64,000 nucleotides of DNA from Solea solea (Eukaryota; Chordata; Actinopteri; Pleuronectiformes; Soleidae). Within the stretch, counting starts at the first letter, position 1; every line of letters starts with the position of its first letter. Positions 1 through 12,757 of this stretch are shown in pieces. The position numbers and the translations under genes are program-made. The notes beneath the pieces were generated by a model. It was not told the origin of the DNA. It ran no database searches and saw nothing but the letters and a program-made list of their open reading frames with translations. The stretch is from NCBI RefSeq assembly GCF_958295425.1, contig NC_081138.1, positions 19,900,886-19,964,885 of the forward strand, given 5' to 3'.

Positions 1-3000
1 ACGGGATACAGTATACACATGATATCAAAGGCTGTGCCACACACTTTCACGCACATGCTGAGAATTATAGCCCCAGATTATCCAGTGGTGAATTTCCATT
101 TGAAGCGTCATGTAAAGGTGTTTATAGCAAACACATATAAACACTGTATTTGACTGTGCTAGGAATTCGGGATGAGACTGAATAGATTGTTTCTCCCTCG
201 CTGCCAATCTGGGGTGAGGAATGACTCCACTCTGCTCCAGTTGAAGTGGAAGCATGAGCTTTCTCATAGCAGAATTAAGTGAGCATTGCCATTGTGGGTC
301 ACAATTTACTGCAAAAATGTTGTTTACTTTCACTCTCTGAGAGTCACACTGGCCCAACCAGGTGATAAATTGACACCACTTTGCCACTAGACAAGATGCT
401 GCATTACACAACAGCCATGATTGGCTTCTTACCTCATCTGAGGGGCTGCTTTATGTCAGTAGAATTGAATTAGGATTATTCTTGTAAATCGGGCATATTG
501 AGAACATTAAATTGACCTAAAAGAATACCCTGGTATGTGGCACAGTGAGCAAAGCACAGCACAAGTTTTCAGTCTTAGACTTGACACAAACAGGGATTTT
601 CCTTAATGTTATTTTTTTCTTTCTTGAGGAGAGGGGGTTTCAGACACTAAATGAAACACGTAGCCAAGAAACGTATATTACTGAAAACTTATAATGAGAT
701 AATGTCCAAAAAAGTCAAATTCCTCATTGTAATTTTGGATTCAGCTGGTGTAAAATTTGATTACTGTACTTATTAATGTCACATACAAAATGGTATGGAC
801 AGAGTTAAAACTATAGATCACATGCTCCGTCATTCTCCTCTATGCAACTGCACTGTTCAATTTTACAGGCGATCTGCTATGGACACTGTTAAAACTGACA
901 AACATCCGCTTCAGAACACATAAACTGTGTGTGGATTATGGGGAAACTTGGGGAAATAAAATGAGGCGTTCGACATGGAAAACAAAACAACACGGCCATG
1001 CAAATGTGGAATCGAGATTAGCGCTTCTTCCAAGTTGGTGTCTCACAGCAGCCTGCAGCCGAGTGTCTCGCTGCTTCATCTGTCTCAGTGACTTGTTGAG
1101 AGGCGTGGAGTTGAGCCTTGTAGTGTGATCATAGGCTCATAGGGCTACAATGACAACACACTGCCTTGCCTTAGCGTTCTTTTCTCCATAGGCAGAAATA
1201 AGAACATTTGCAGCTTTATATTGATGCTACAAAAAAAAAAAGAATACATGGAATTCATCATCATGTATCGTCATGCATCTGCACTCCTGGTCTTAAAATT
1301 GTCCCTGATGACCAACATTAACACCGTTTGCAGCTTAGATTCACATTTGCACCAATTTATCTAAATTTAAACAGTCGCCATTAATTACATCTGTGAGCTG
1401 CTGGCCTGTAGTGTTTCCATTATCACAGTCAGCAGAAGTCACACAGCGAGGGACCAAACACAAAGTGAAGTGAAGCCAGTCCGACTTAAAATCAAAACCC
1501 ATGATTTCATTTAATCTTAATTATGTGTTTGCGTTCCTGGAAAAACCCAGACTCAAAGAGCAGATGTGATGACACGTTTCGTACGTCTGCAGCAGAAAAG
1601 GAAGCATTTATATGCCATGTCTGTGGACACAAAGGCTTTTCAAATGTTCCTTGTTCATGTGATTATGGAGATTGCGTTACTTTTTATGAAAAAGTTGCTG
1701 TTGCTGGAAAAAGAATTGATCAGATTCTGTGGAAGCATAATAGTTGTAAATGTTCAGTATTACTGTTAATTTCAACGTTTAAATTGACTGACATGGTAGA
1801 TATGTCAGAGGACGTAATAATCCCCAGTACTGTCATTGGCATTATAGAAAGTTTCCAGAGGATACAAAGCTACCACTGCATTAAAACAGCTGGATTCACT
1901 GTCTGTTTGCAAAAGATGACAAACTGGTAAAAGTAACAGTAACAATCTATTTATTTATTTACAGCTTTGTTGGCGTGCTTGGGTGTAAGCCACTGTAAAA
2001 TCATATTTCATCAAACACAGATTAGGTTTGTCACACATGCTTTCCAGAAAACGATGCTTTGCCGAGCAACAGATCATGAAATGTTTTGTTCTGACACCGT
2101 TATTGTGACGCAAGGTCGTAACAGCATGAAATTGCATGTTACCTTCATTTGTTCTCGTGTTTCCTTTTCATTTGTCTTGGTAATTATTCTACACCTCAGA
2201 AAAAAGAAAGAAAAAAAACTTCATCCTTGGTCTTTACACACAAATGAAACCATACACATCCATTTAGGCTATGTTGGCCAGAAGTTGACACAAATAATGA
2301 AGTCTACAGCAGTAAGTCATGTAGATTTCGAGCACATTTAGAGCACATTTATTTCAACTTGCCCACGAGCAACATCTTAAAAAAAATTTCTTTTATTTCT
2401 TTCATCTCAGTTTCATTAGTTCAAAGCTCAAAGGACAGTCTCGTTGGAGCAGGCACGTCCAAAATCCGGCCAGCTTTTGGACGGCCCGCAGTCTCAGTCT
2501 CAGGAGGAAATAATGCATTATTTATGGTTATTATGTTATCATGTTATCTCACTCCCAATTTGAATTTCTTCACTCCTGTGGGGTTTAGATTTGGTAACAT
2601 TGACATTCAAATCATATAAAACAGTGCATTTGTATGAAACTGTCTTCACATTATCAAATCTAGCCCTCATTAAAAAAAAAAAAAGTTTGGACACCCCTGA
2701 TTAAGAGTTATTATTATTATAACCGTTATAAAAACTCTTTGAGATTAAAATTTTATTTTGCAAGAGTTTCCAGAACATATAGTACATATAGGTTAGGCCA
2801 TAGATACAACTACTGAAGCATACAGCATACACAAACAAAATAAATAAAATATAAATAAAAAAACTACTCCGAATATACAATATAGAGTGCGATATGAGAT
2901 CACATAATTTGCAAATAATTCAATCATTTTCTCATTATGAGCAAACCAAAGCAACCAGCCAGGGAAAATCACCCGTCTCACTCCACTGCCCTCTCTCTCT

Positions 3001-3009
3001 CCTCGGCAG
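1..3009 (+). other. ntrk3: Last intron of ntrk3 (3' part)
   Basis: This is the sequence upstream of the terminal exon. It ends in a pyrimidine tract (about 2978-3004) and CAG at 3007-3009, a good splice acceptor. No other exon is recognisable. A 135-codon open frame at 1523-1930 with several Cys codons has no recognisable family and is probably chance. The stretch also holds a degenerate hAT-like MITE (listed separately), short A/T runs and AT-rich unique sequence. I see no tRNA, microRNA-like long hairpin or other gene in it. Confidence 0.8.
2450..2699. mobile_element. Old hAT/Charlie-like non-autonomous DNA transposon (MITE)
   Basis: The right end, GTTTGGACACCCCTG (2685-2699) preceded by an A-run, is the usual terminus of a widespread vertebrate hAT-type MITE family. 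The left end, CAGGCACGTCCAAAA (2450-2464), matches the inverted right end at about 11 of 15 positions. The interior has a GGCCCGC-type stretch at the left and TAGCCCTCATTAAAA before the right end, as in that family. There is no transposase frame. The 8 bp flanks (2442-2449 and 2700-2707) agree at only about half of positions, so the duplication has decayed. The copy sits inside the last ntrk3 intron. The family name is from memory and unverified. Confidence 0.55.
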
Positions 3010-3195
3010 GTTATTGAATGCATAACCCAGGGTCGGGTTCTGGAGAGGCCTCGGATTTGTCCTAAGGAGGTGTATGACATCATGCTGGGCTGCTGGCAGA
3101 GGGAACCGCAGCAGCGACTGAACGTTAAGGACATTCAAAAAGTCCTGTTTGCCATGGGAAAAGCCACGCCGGTCTACCTGGACATCCTTGGCTAG
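3010..3195 (+). CDS. ntrk3: Terminal coding exon of neurotrophin receptor TrkC (ntrk3), partial gene
   Basis: Seen: an AG acceptor at 3008-3009 after a pyrimidine-rich tract, then an open frame in phase 0 of 61 codons ending in TAG at 3193-3195. It starts [15 protein letters not shown], contains the kinase subdomain XI signature CWQREPQQR (conserved Arg), and ends [10 protein letters not shown]. Known: this exon in Trk receptors encodes the end of the tyrosine-kinase C-lobe and the short cytoplasmic tail; the Tyr in the YLDILG tail is the PLC-gamma docking site, and that ending is typical of TrkC (NT-3 receptor). The protein is a single-pass neuronal membrane receptor. All upstream exons lie outside the window. 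The reading frame is intact, with no stops or frameshifts, so the gene is probably functional. Whether it is the ntrk3a or ntrk3b paralogue of a teleost cannot be decided from one exon. Confidence 0.93.
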   Translation, partial: VIECITQGRVLERPRICPKEVYDIMLGCWQREPQQRLNVKDIQKVLFAMGKATPVYLDILG

Positions 3196-4199
3196 CAGCA
3201 GTCCTGGGTGGCCCATTCCTCGCCAGACAGCGTACAGACAGATGACACACATGAACCCAGGAATAACCAAACCAACCTGCTCCACTGTCGAAAAACACCT
3301 ACAATGTTTGGGAAGGACTTAAGTGCCTGCAACACTTTTGGATATAGTGGATAAAACATATTCAAAAAAACACGCACTTTTACATTTTGTTTACTTGCGT
3401 ATACGATGTACAGGTTTGCTGAAAAAAACTGCAAAAATACACAAAAATGGAGATGAAAAGGGAAGTAATGTAGACTGGCGAAGAGGAAAGTTGCCACCGT
3501 TTGAGTCTGAGTTACAGAGCGAGACCACGTCAGAGTTGAAATCTATCCTGGGTTTGGTTTTATGAATATAGAAATATTACATATATTTTATATTTATTTC
3601 TTTTTGTCAAGGTGTTAGACGGTCTGCCATGTGTGATGCTAAGGGCTTGGCCCTGTCTGACCATCTATTGGCAGGGACTTGACGATGGAAGCCTTACTTG
3701 CACTCTGATTGGCCGGCACTAAGCTTTTAATGGGAACTCTGCTTTGTGGAATAACACTGGATAGATGGAGAAAAAAAAAGAAAAGAAAAAAAAGAGAATT
3801 CCGTAGAGGACCTACCCAATCAGACAACTGACAAATCTATTTTAATTTAAATATAATGTACATATTGTAAAATTCTATGTGTCAAAATTATGTTAACTTA
3901 TTTTTTCGGACATTATTTCAGTTCCTTCTGACTGTGACCTGGGTGGCTAAAAGTTTAAGCTATGGTATTTGTTGTCGCTCCTAATTTAGAGATTTGTCTT
4001 CTCGGCAATTACTGGTGTCAGTGCTGGTAAGTTGTCTCACGAGGAGAAGACAAGTACAGTTCGAATATCCCACTGACACCGAATCACAGACTTTAGGAGA
4101 ATAGAAGACGACTCGGAGCCATGATTCAACGCGACACCTTTTCAAAGACGTGCTGAAACCTCATCTTCACAGTTCATTTGTGCCACAGCCCTGAACACG
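3196..4199 (+). other. ntrk3: ntrk3 3' UTR (5' portion; end not determined)
   Basis: Sequence directly after the stop codon, presumably transcribed as the 3' UTR. It contains a UGUANAUA-type Pumilio match (TGTACATA, 3857-3864) and AU-rich stretches around 3570-3600 and 3838-3900. By eye there is no AATAAA between the stop codon and about 9772, and the first ATTAAA is near 9613. Weaker variants exist, such as CATAAA near 4260 and TATAAA near 6262 and 6284. The transcript end could therefore lie anywhere in several kilobases; the end given here is only the last base before a (CA)n tract. Confidence 0.6.
3857..3864 (+). promoter_or_regulatory. Pumilio response element match in the 3' UTR
   Basis: TGTACATA fits the UGUANAUA consensus bound by Pumilio proteins, 662 bases after the ntrk3 stop codon and on the sense strand. 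An 8-mer with one free base occurs by chance often in AT-rich sequence, so this is a weak call. Confidence 0.3.
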
Positions 4200-4222
4200 T
4201 ACACACACACACACACACACAC
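4200..4222. repeat. (CA)n microsatellite
   Basis: About eleven CA dinucleotides in a row inside the putative ntrk3 3' UTR. It is likely length-polymorphic. Confidence 0.9.
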
Positions 4223-7200
4223 TTTGAGAAACCACTCTTTTATTTGTTCAGACTTTATGGCATAAAACCACTTTTCCACTCTTGGGGAAAAAAACAACAT
4301 TTTTGTAACTGAGATTATAAATTATTTGTTAGGTGCAGGTGCATGCCCTGCATACACCGGCTATAACATTAAGAAATGGTTTGACATTGGGAGACTTTCT
4401 GGGAGTTAGATACTGCTCCTATTATCTGTCAGCTCAATATGAATCTACAGCCACTTGGATAAGCTTTGCATAAAGACTGGGAACAGTGAGACGGGCATTC
4501 TGGCTCTGTGCTTAGGGGAGGAAATCTGCCCGACAACAACTTTAAAGCACCTTTAGAATTAAGATGTTTTTAAGAGCACATCATTCAAATTCAGAGACAA
4601 AAGCCAAACAAAAATAATAGGACTCAGCAAAATGTAAAATGTGGATATATCCAAGGACGTACAGGTTATACGTCAGGGTAGAAAACGACTATTTAAGTAT
4701 TACTGCAAAAATGAGCTGGTCAATAGTATGGATATGGATGAAACCACGTTAGGATGACAAATCAGAGGAAGTTTATTTTGTATTTCAGCCTTAAATTCCA
4801 AAGGCTGTGGTCGCTGGTGATATACTTTTAGAATATCATGAACCACAGACCTTTCTCAAGACTGATAAAAGAAATGTTCCATGCAAGATTAGATTGAGTT
4901 GCTGTGTCAGCGCTGGAGAATGGCCTGGCTGTGTCCATTATTATTCTGCTGTAGTGAAAAACACTTTGGCCACTTTGTACTTTGTATGCGCTCACTGCTT
5001 TGCCCAGGATGCAGTGACCGTGCCCCTGCAGAATAGTGTTCTGTGGAAGGTTATTCTGGTGGAACACACGGAGTGTTGAACGTTGTCATTTTTAAACGGC
5101 TAAATGGAAAACACAGCTGTGAAAGTTGATGGTAACAAGCCGGAAGCTGGAGGAGAGAAAAAAAGAAAAAGAAAGCCAAGCTCAGCTCTGTATTCTGTTT
5201 GTATAATCTAGGAAAACCAAAAGTGAAAGAGCAACCATGCACCACAAGCCTGTCTCTCTCTCCCCCAAGTACACGATGTTCTTCACATCTTAAATATTAA
5301 GTTCTGGATGTGTCAGAGCCAGCCCAGCTTACTTCTCCTTGTTTCCAGTCTGTATCCTCGGCTAAACTTAATTTATTTTTTTATTTTTATTTTTTTACCC
5401 CTGGCAAGAAAGCAAATCATTGTACTTTTCATCACGTTAAACCAATTGAAAAGCCATGAAAAGAAACAATATCCCACACATTTCATTTGAAACAACAAAA
5501 CAATTCATTCCTCTCCATTTCTCATGAATGGAATTTAAAGCGTGTTCACACTTCTCTTCTTGGCACTTTGTGGCCTTTGCGTGTTAAGTGATGACGAGGT
5601 TTTACACCCATCCGTTGCTTTGATCGAAACAACAAACTCTCTCCGGAGCCACTGATGCAGGCCGACAGAATTGGAAAACATGAAACATGTGACACAAAAG
5701 TGATGACCCCAAATTGCAAAAACCAAGAACTCCAACCAAATGATATAAGTTTTAAAGAGTCATCCGTTATTAAGTTGACCAACTGAGTTAGTTTTTACTG
5801 AGGGGAAACCTGTGCATTTCTCCTACATGAATGAAAACAAAACAAACCTCAGGCAACACGTTTATTTTATGATGTATCTGGATCTATGTTTGGGACGGAA
5901 ACTCTTCACATCGCGTCGCATCCTGACATGAATTACTCACCGTGTCACAGTGTTGTCTCTGCTCCCCTCGGGACTGTGTCATCATTAATAAGCATACAGT
6001 TATTACAAGTGTTTTATATGAGAGGCAGGACCGAGTCCAAGGAGTTACCCAAAGCATTCTGTTTTTGTGTATTCTCTCGTGGTAAAGATAAACGCTTAAA
6101 GACATTATGACACAGACTGTGAGCATTTGCAGGGTATTGTAATCCTTTCATGGTGAGTTGATTATCGTTTAAAACATTTTTTTTTTTTTTCTTCTTGGAT
6201 GAACTAACTGAACACTTTTTGAAGCAAAGTTGGCATATTATGATGTACACATGTTACAGAATATAAAAATGTGGTATAACAATTGCAGTATATAAAATAC
6301 TGGTATTCCATGATAGATCTTTGTATCAATGTGATTCTCTTAAGAAAATGTCTTCAAACAATCAAACGATCTCCTTTTCCATTTTGTCCTGTCTCATAAA
6401 GATGTGTAAATGTGACTAAAGCTGGTTCATCTGGTCTTCGAATGTGTTGAAGAGCTGAACAACATGTGTCCAAGGTTGTCTGCTTTTCTTTCACCATCCC
6501 TGAAAGGGAAGAGGATGTTGCTTTTATGACAGAGGTCAGAGCTGGCTACAGATCAGTGGCTGTGAAGTTTTTATGGATTTTATGTTTTTCTGCTTCAGAA
6601 ATTCTTCTCAAAATAATGCCACGGTTTGAAAAAACGGCACAGTCAGTGATGCACATGCTCACACACACTCACAATCAAGACTTTTCATTCACTTATTCCT
6701 TAAAATCAGATTAGAAATCCAAAAAATACGAGATATCTTGTAAGTTTAGGTTCTGTCACCAGCAATGTGTATGTGAACTGTTACTCAGACCATATTTTTT
6801 GTGACCTGCTCTTTAGAAAATTATTATTTTTGTTTAAAAAAAATGGAACAAAATGAGTTGTTGTGTCTACCTATTAGCTGCATCTTGTATACCCCCTAAA
6901 GAAAACACAATTTTATCTATTTATATTCAAATATTTGTAGTATATGAGTGGTAAAGGATTGTACCACTCTGACTTATGCTTTTTTATGTTGTAAACATCT
7001 CAAAATAGACCTGCCATATATAGACTCTGCAAACAGTAACTGAAGGTTTTGAAATTTAGAGTTCAACTGCTTTTTCTGTTATGTCAACGTTTAGCATGTA
7101 AATCCCAACAAATGTAGATTGTTTTTAGGTCTATTTTCTTTTTCCTAATCTCCACTCTGGGATCCACTGCAACCAAACCGCACAGTCTTGAGAATCAGAC

Positions 7201-7438
7201 TTTTTTATGTGCCACAAAATGATATACTTGGTCACGCAGATGACAAACAACTGCAGAATAAGCAACAAGGCCCAGATCATGTCCTTCTTAGGGTTAAACA
7301 AGAACTTACATTACCTGATCTATATGGACATTTAAATTCATGAATATGAAGATACTGTCTTTACAGGGCTAAACATGAAAAGTGCATTTCAGAGTAAAAT
7401 GCATGAAAACAGATTATCTCTAGCTTTGTAAATGAGTG

Positions 7439-7440
<2 letters not shown>
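4223..7440. other. Unique AT-rich sequence, possible extended ntrk3 3' UTR
   Basis: No coding exon, RNA gene or recognisable transposable element is visible. Short open frames here (60-90 codons) resemble no protein family and overlap on both strands. Given the absence of a canonical polyadenylation hexamer, part of this stretch may belong to the ntrk3 3' UTR. Non-canonical signals sit near 6262, 6284 and 6396. A T-run occurs at about 6177-6190. Confidence 0.4.
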
Positions 7441-7442
<2 letters not shown>

Positions 7443-7484
<42 letters not shown>

Positions 7485-7526
7485 GTATATATATATATAT
7501 ATATATATGTATACAGTATATATGTC
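7443..7526. repeat. (TA)n microsatellite, slightly interrupted
   Basis: Nearly pure TA/AT dinucleotides over about 80 bp with isolated G and C interruptions (ATACATATG, ATGTATACAG). It can extrude as a cruciform. An apparent open frame through it, full of Tyr and Ile, is an artefact. Confidence 0.9.
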
Positions 7527-7700
7527 GGTGCTTCATTGGCACATATTAGGCAACAAACATCCCCTCATTGTTTCAGCTGCACTCTTACAAACAATGGAAA
7601 GATGGAGACACGGTCAACAATGAGGCATTTGAAGTCTGCAAGCAGTGTGTTATCATGGCGGGATACTGTAATTGTTTATTGATTTACTATTACACTGTGT

Positions 7701-7789
7701 GTGTTTAGGGTTAGGGTGTGTGTGTGTGTGTGTGTGTGTGTCCTAATGAGGCAGTGGTTTACTTTTGTGAACAGAGGAAGGTTAGGGTT

Positions 7790-7837
<48 letters not shown>

Positions 7838-7838
7838 A
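7701..7838. repeat. Paired (TG)n tracts next to TTAGGG-like motifs
   Basis: Two long TG tracts (about 7716-7742 and 7793-7838) are each immediately preceded by a short telomere-like motif: TTAGGGTTAGGG at 7705-7716 and GTTAGGGTT at 7781-7789. The 50 bp between them is unique. The open frames reported by translation on either strand (poly Val-Cys, poly Thr-His) are artefacts. Confidence 0.85.
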
Positions 7839-10800
7839 TTAAGTTTTGAAGGCCTCAAGTGTCCTCTGTCACATTCTGTAATATTAGCTTGACAAATGTT
7901 TAACAGTTTAACACGTAACTAACTTCCGTGCTAATGAACCTTTTGCTGCTCTGTTTGTTTTCAAATATCCAAGCTTTGACAACTAACTGCACGAACGGAA
8001 TGATACTAAACTATAGGTTTAGATACATTTCATTTAAAGAAAGTAAATCTGTGACAGTTCTGTACAGTAAGTCACTACTGAGGTATAGCTTTTGTTTAAT
8101 CAAAAATTAGGGTCCGAGCAGACAAAGTGTGAGGGAGATATTATTTGGCTTTGGGTGTTTTTGTCTTAACTCATAGATTACTGTAAACAAAAGCTTATTT
8201 TTTGTTTTAGTACAATCTGCCCATTAGTCTTTATTGTGGTTAATAAGAGCATCAAGGTCTGAGTGAAAGTGATGTTTCGATATTGAAAGTTAATCCACAT
8301 TCCTTGTCTGCTTTTTCATCTATATTTTAGTTGTTCATAAGTCAAATGTGTCAGGTGGAGGTTGAAGGACAATGTAAAGCCTGAATGCTAATAATATTTC
8401 ACATATTTCATACTGCAGCTGATAATTATCTAAAGCATTGTAGCCATTGGCTTCCATTTACCTCAGTATTGTATTAAGTTTTCAACATGTGACAGATCAC
8501 AGTGGCTGTTTTATGACTGCAGGTCTCAGTAGCAGTGAAAGTGCACACGGTTTGGAAAATCTCCCATTTTTTAAGAACGACCAACTCGCTATCTATTGGA
8601 AGATATATCCAATAATCCTCTGCTCACACACAGAATAAGATGACAGTTCCCAGACGACCTGATGCTGCTGTTACTGTGGACATACCTTCCTACATGTGCC
8701 GATACAATAATGACTATATGCAGAACACTGCAAGAAATAAGATGTACCTGCAATACCAATACACAATTAGCATAATAATGTAACACAGATATGATTGTCA
8801 CTTATGTAGCCTGACTGAAGAAGGGGTTTCAGTGGATATGTGATGGTTTGAAAACGCTGTGTGACAGGGCTTAGGCCAAATCTTTGAAAGACATTTCGAT
8901 CTATTACTGTGGATGAAACTGGGAATTACGTGAGCTGAAATACTCATGCAGTAACTCTGTTTTTTTTTTTGGTACAGAGATCGAGATCCAGCAGCAGCTG
9001 CATACAGGGTTAAAAAACAAAAAAACAACAACACCTGAATGTGGTCCCAAATATCTAAAGCAGAGTTTCTTGTAAACCTATAAGTACACGTAAATCTCAC
9101 AGATCAGAACAGGTCAATGTAGACAAGAGGTTTTTAAGTATTTTGGGGGTTTAGCACGGGGGAAGTCAGGCATGATATGTAAAGGTCTCTCTGTGCTTCA
9201 CACATTCGGAGTCTGCAGAGACATGTTTATGCGTCTTTGTCACCCAGAAATGACGGTTGTTCCATGAGGGTCTATGGTTTCACGCTTGATCACACTTCCT
9301 ATTCCCTTGCCTTGAGCACATGATGCAGCTGATTAGGATCATCAGTCAACTATCAGACAATTTGGCCGTAGAAGACAGGTGCATTCTGCTGAGCTAAATA
9401 CAACAGGAAGTTAGTTATTGTGCGTTCACCTGCTGATTTTCCCTCTTATCAACGTAATCAGTACTTGAAGCAGCTGCTGCTGTGCGACACAGTTCATGGA
9501 GGTACAGAGTTCTTTAGCTAAATCATTAAGCTAAATCAAAAATCTACACAGTCACATCTGAATACACAGACACAACTCTTCAGATTCAGGGTTTCCTTTC
9601 ACTTTGCACGTCATTAAAAAATGGCGAGGAAAGATACAGTCTGCTAGGTGCCTCAGCCATGACAGCAATAATTTGAACGTTCACCCAAAATGAATCACCT
9701 GGTCTGACACAATGACCACATAGACTGACAAAAATATCTAATCTTACCCCAGCATAACTACAGTTTATTGAGAATAAAAGTTGTTTTCAGTTTCTAACAG
9801 TGTATTTTTACTGCATGAACTAGTATCAGGAACTAGGAACTTTACCAGGAACTAAGTGTATGTACAGTACATTCCTGGTTATGGAAGTTCTGCAGTTTTT
9901 TTTTCTCTTTTTCAGGTGACAGCACTTTGAGATAGCTCAAGGACCTTTTATTTCATCTGATCAATCTCAACAACTGCTCATAAAATCACCTACAGCAGAA
10001 CGATGACAATCTCCTTCATGTTCCATTACTGTCATTTTGTGGTGAGATGTGTGTACCTAACCCTAATGGTCCTATCAGTTTCAGTACTTAATAGTAAATA
10101 CTAAAGGGACAAATATGTACATATTTTAAAGACAAAAAAATGCTCAGAAGGAAATGAGTCACTTGTTTTGCATGAGATGGTCAACAAAAAAATGCTGCAC
10201 TGAGCTCTGTCAGGTCACTTGGGTTTTTCAGAAAACATAAGGACGGGAATCTGGGTGGAGGATTTTCTGCCTCTGCTCTTTGGTGCAAAAGAAAAATAGG
10301 AGTTATGCTCATTTGTAAAAAAAAAAGGTTATACAAACAAAATGAGAAGCTGCAGCTCATTACATAATCCAATATTTCCTGTTTTTTTTTTTTTTTTTAA
10401 AACCAGCAAATGCACTGTCCTTGAATGCCAAATTGTCAGAAATGGTTCCTTCTGTATGATAAGTTGAAAAATCATAATCTGTTTTCCTTTAAGAAAATAT
10501 TTTCGGTGCTATTTCACTGTAAACAGTGTTATTTTCTTTTTTTTAACATTATTATAATTATTGTCACCTGAACCTGTTCTCTCAACACCCTGGGGGAGAA
10601 TGTCTTTGACTAATCCCCAAGGCTTTCTTATCAAGTGTGACTGAATAGAGCCTTCAGTCCCCAGAAGACGGGTTAACCTTTATCTGGTCGAATTTCTATT
10701 TCTGCATCTCGTTTCTTCCACAGCAAGGTATTTATAAAGAAAGGAGGTCTGTTCACTGTTTACCCTCTCCGAGTGTTTCTCCAGTGGGTATGTGTTTGAA

Positions 10801-12757
10801 ACATGAAAGGCTCTGAACAAAATGGAAGATTTCCACTCCATTTGCCATGCAGGCAATCAGTGTGCAGTGACCCAGATAAGGAGTGCGATATTGATGATGA
10901 CAGCAATAAAGATGTATTTTCACCATGAGCCTTTCCTCTAATTAGTTTGATCTGCAGAGAAAATAAATGAATTTTGACAAAATGCAAAACAACTGGTGCG
11001 CTGGAAGGATTAGAGAAGGGAGTGTGATGGTAGAGGCAGGGGAGTTAAGAGGGTTTCTGTGGGTTAAGTGACTCCACTGGAGGAGAGCGGGTAAAAAATA
11101 CCACGGAAATTGGAGTTTGTGACTTCAGGTACCTCCTTAATATCGCATTTAGTTTAAATAATTGTCCAGAGTCAGGTGAATGATACCCTTTAATGATGCT
11201 TCGTTTGCATCTATTACTAAGCCCCCCACTTTTCTTCAGACACACTGGACACACTCATTTATGTCTATGTGCTACTTTTTCATGCCACACATCGATTGCT
11301 GTAGGAATTTCCTCATTATAACTGAAAAATAAAGGGTAATCACAGTCTGGAGGGCATGTGCTGATTAGAATTTTAAACTAGCGTTGGAAAGCAGCAAGAA
11401 GGAGGATAAGTGATAATTTGCTACATTTGGTTGGTATTCAGGAGTACATTAATACCCTGTAAAAGTTACAGCACAGAGAATAAGGCAGCAATTATGACAA
11501 AGACATTTAAAATGTAGCTGCAACAAAATTCATGTAATTTCTGATACTACTTGGTAGACAATGTTATTGTACTGCGGTGTATTAATGTTGTAACACTTTA
11601 GGGATAAATAGAGGAGATACGCCCCAAAAACATGAACATTTAAATTAAATTGTGATAAACCTTTGCAAAAATCTGACAGAAAAAGTCAGATCATGACTAA
11701 TCTTATTTAACTAATAATAAAGTTTGAATAAATAATTAAATTTTGAAAAGCTGTGTGAGTGCCTATGTCAAAAATTAGAGAAGTAAAATTAAAAAAAGGG
11801 GAAAAAACCCTCAGCATTTTCTAATTGTTGTTATAAAGTTAAAAAAAATAGCAGTCAGACACAAGATATAACAATAAATACAAAAATCAGTTAAATGAAT
11901 ATCACTTTAAGAAGAATTATAAGAACACCGTTTATGGGGTCTTTTCACTACCTACATGTGAACAAAGTTGATGAGAGGAGATGAAAGGATAATGACAGTT
12001 GAGATTAATTAACACTATTCTAAAAAGATGAATTCCTCAAGTGCTTTGGGGGACAGCAACAGAAAACATTGGCAGTGTGACTAAAGTGTATATTAAGCAA
12101 TCGTGCGAGTACTTAAGTAGGTTAGCAGCCAGTACCAGGAGGAGCAGCCATGCACAGCAGCACTTATAAAAATATGAACCTCTACACTTTGTCCTGGAGG
12201 GACTGAGAAATCAGTTGCTGCGTTAAGTTTCCACAGTGGATGAGAAGATGGGGGATGTCAACATCCAGCAATCTGCAGCACACTTGGCAGGTGTTGACAT
12301 CTAGATTAACCTTGGACTGCTGTGAGTCCAGTTTCTCTGAAATACAGCATCCCATTAGAATGCACACAGAGAGCTCAAGTCCAACCCCTGGCTTCTAAAG
12401 CTCCTCATCCACTGGCCTGTCAATCAGCAGGTCACCGGAGCATTGCTGCAAGGATGTGGGAAACTTGGAAGAAAACCCAAGACCTTTAACCCAACAATGA
12501 CTGAGTCTTTCCTAATTTATACTTCCTTGAGTGCTCCTACTAGAGCTTATCAACTTCATTCATGAGAGAGAAGTGTAAAAAATCTAAACTCAGTATGAAG
12601 TATGTATGAGCATTTAGCCAACAGACCTGTTCTCTGTTTCCTGACGCCATCACTTATGTAACTCAATATTAGCTGTATATTTTGGAAACACCGATATTTG
12701 TGGAGAACAAGCTTGTATTTTCTGAAACTTTTCCAAGCTATGTTTATGTACCATAAT
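7839..12757. other. Intergenic unique sequence up to the satellite
   Basis: No exon, tRNA or intact mobile element is recognised. There is a T-run near 10,382-10,399. The first canonical AATAAA downstream of ntrk3 is at 9773-9778, but nothing shows that it is used. A block at about 10,560-10,990 is listed separately as a conserved-element candidate. Confidence 0.5.
10560..10990. promoter_or_regulatory. Candidate conserved non-coding element
   Basis: Unique, balanced-composition sequence in an otherwise AT-rich desert, with no open frame of note and no repeat signature. It includes CTCTAATTAGTTTGATC (homeodomain TAATTA-type core, about 10,935) and an octamer-poor but information-rich stretch around 10,830-10,975. 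The call rests on texture and position downstream of a developmental receptor gene only; I could not compare species. Confidence 0.22.

Noticed and set aside
1523..1930. 135-codon Cys-rich open frame in the ntrk3 intron
   Set aside because: No recognisable domain, no splice context, AT-rich intronic composition, and an overlapping open frame in another phase.
2793..3497. Three minus-strand open frames across the ntrk3 exon
   Set aside because: They are antisense shadows of the coding exon and its flanks.
7432..7892. Open frames rich in Tyr-Ile, Val-Cys or Thr-His
   Set aside because: They are translations of TA and TG microsatellites.
12182..12367. Possible degenerate exon (Cys/Leu-rich, minus strand)
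   Set aside because: No recognised domain and no flanking splice sites that fit; left as unique intergenic sequence.
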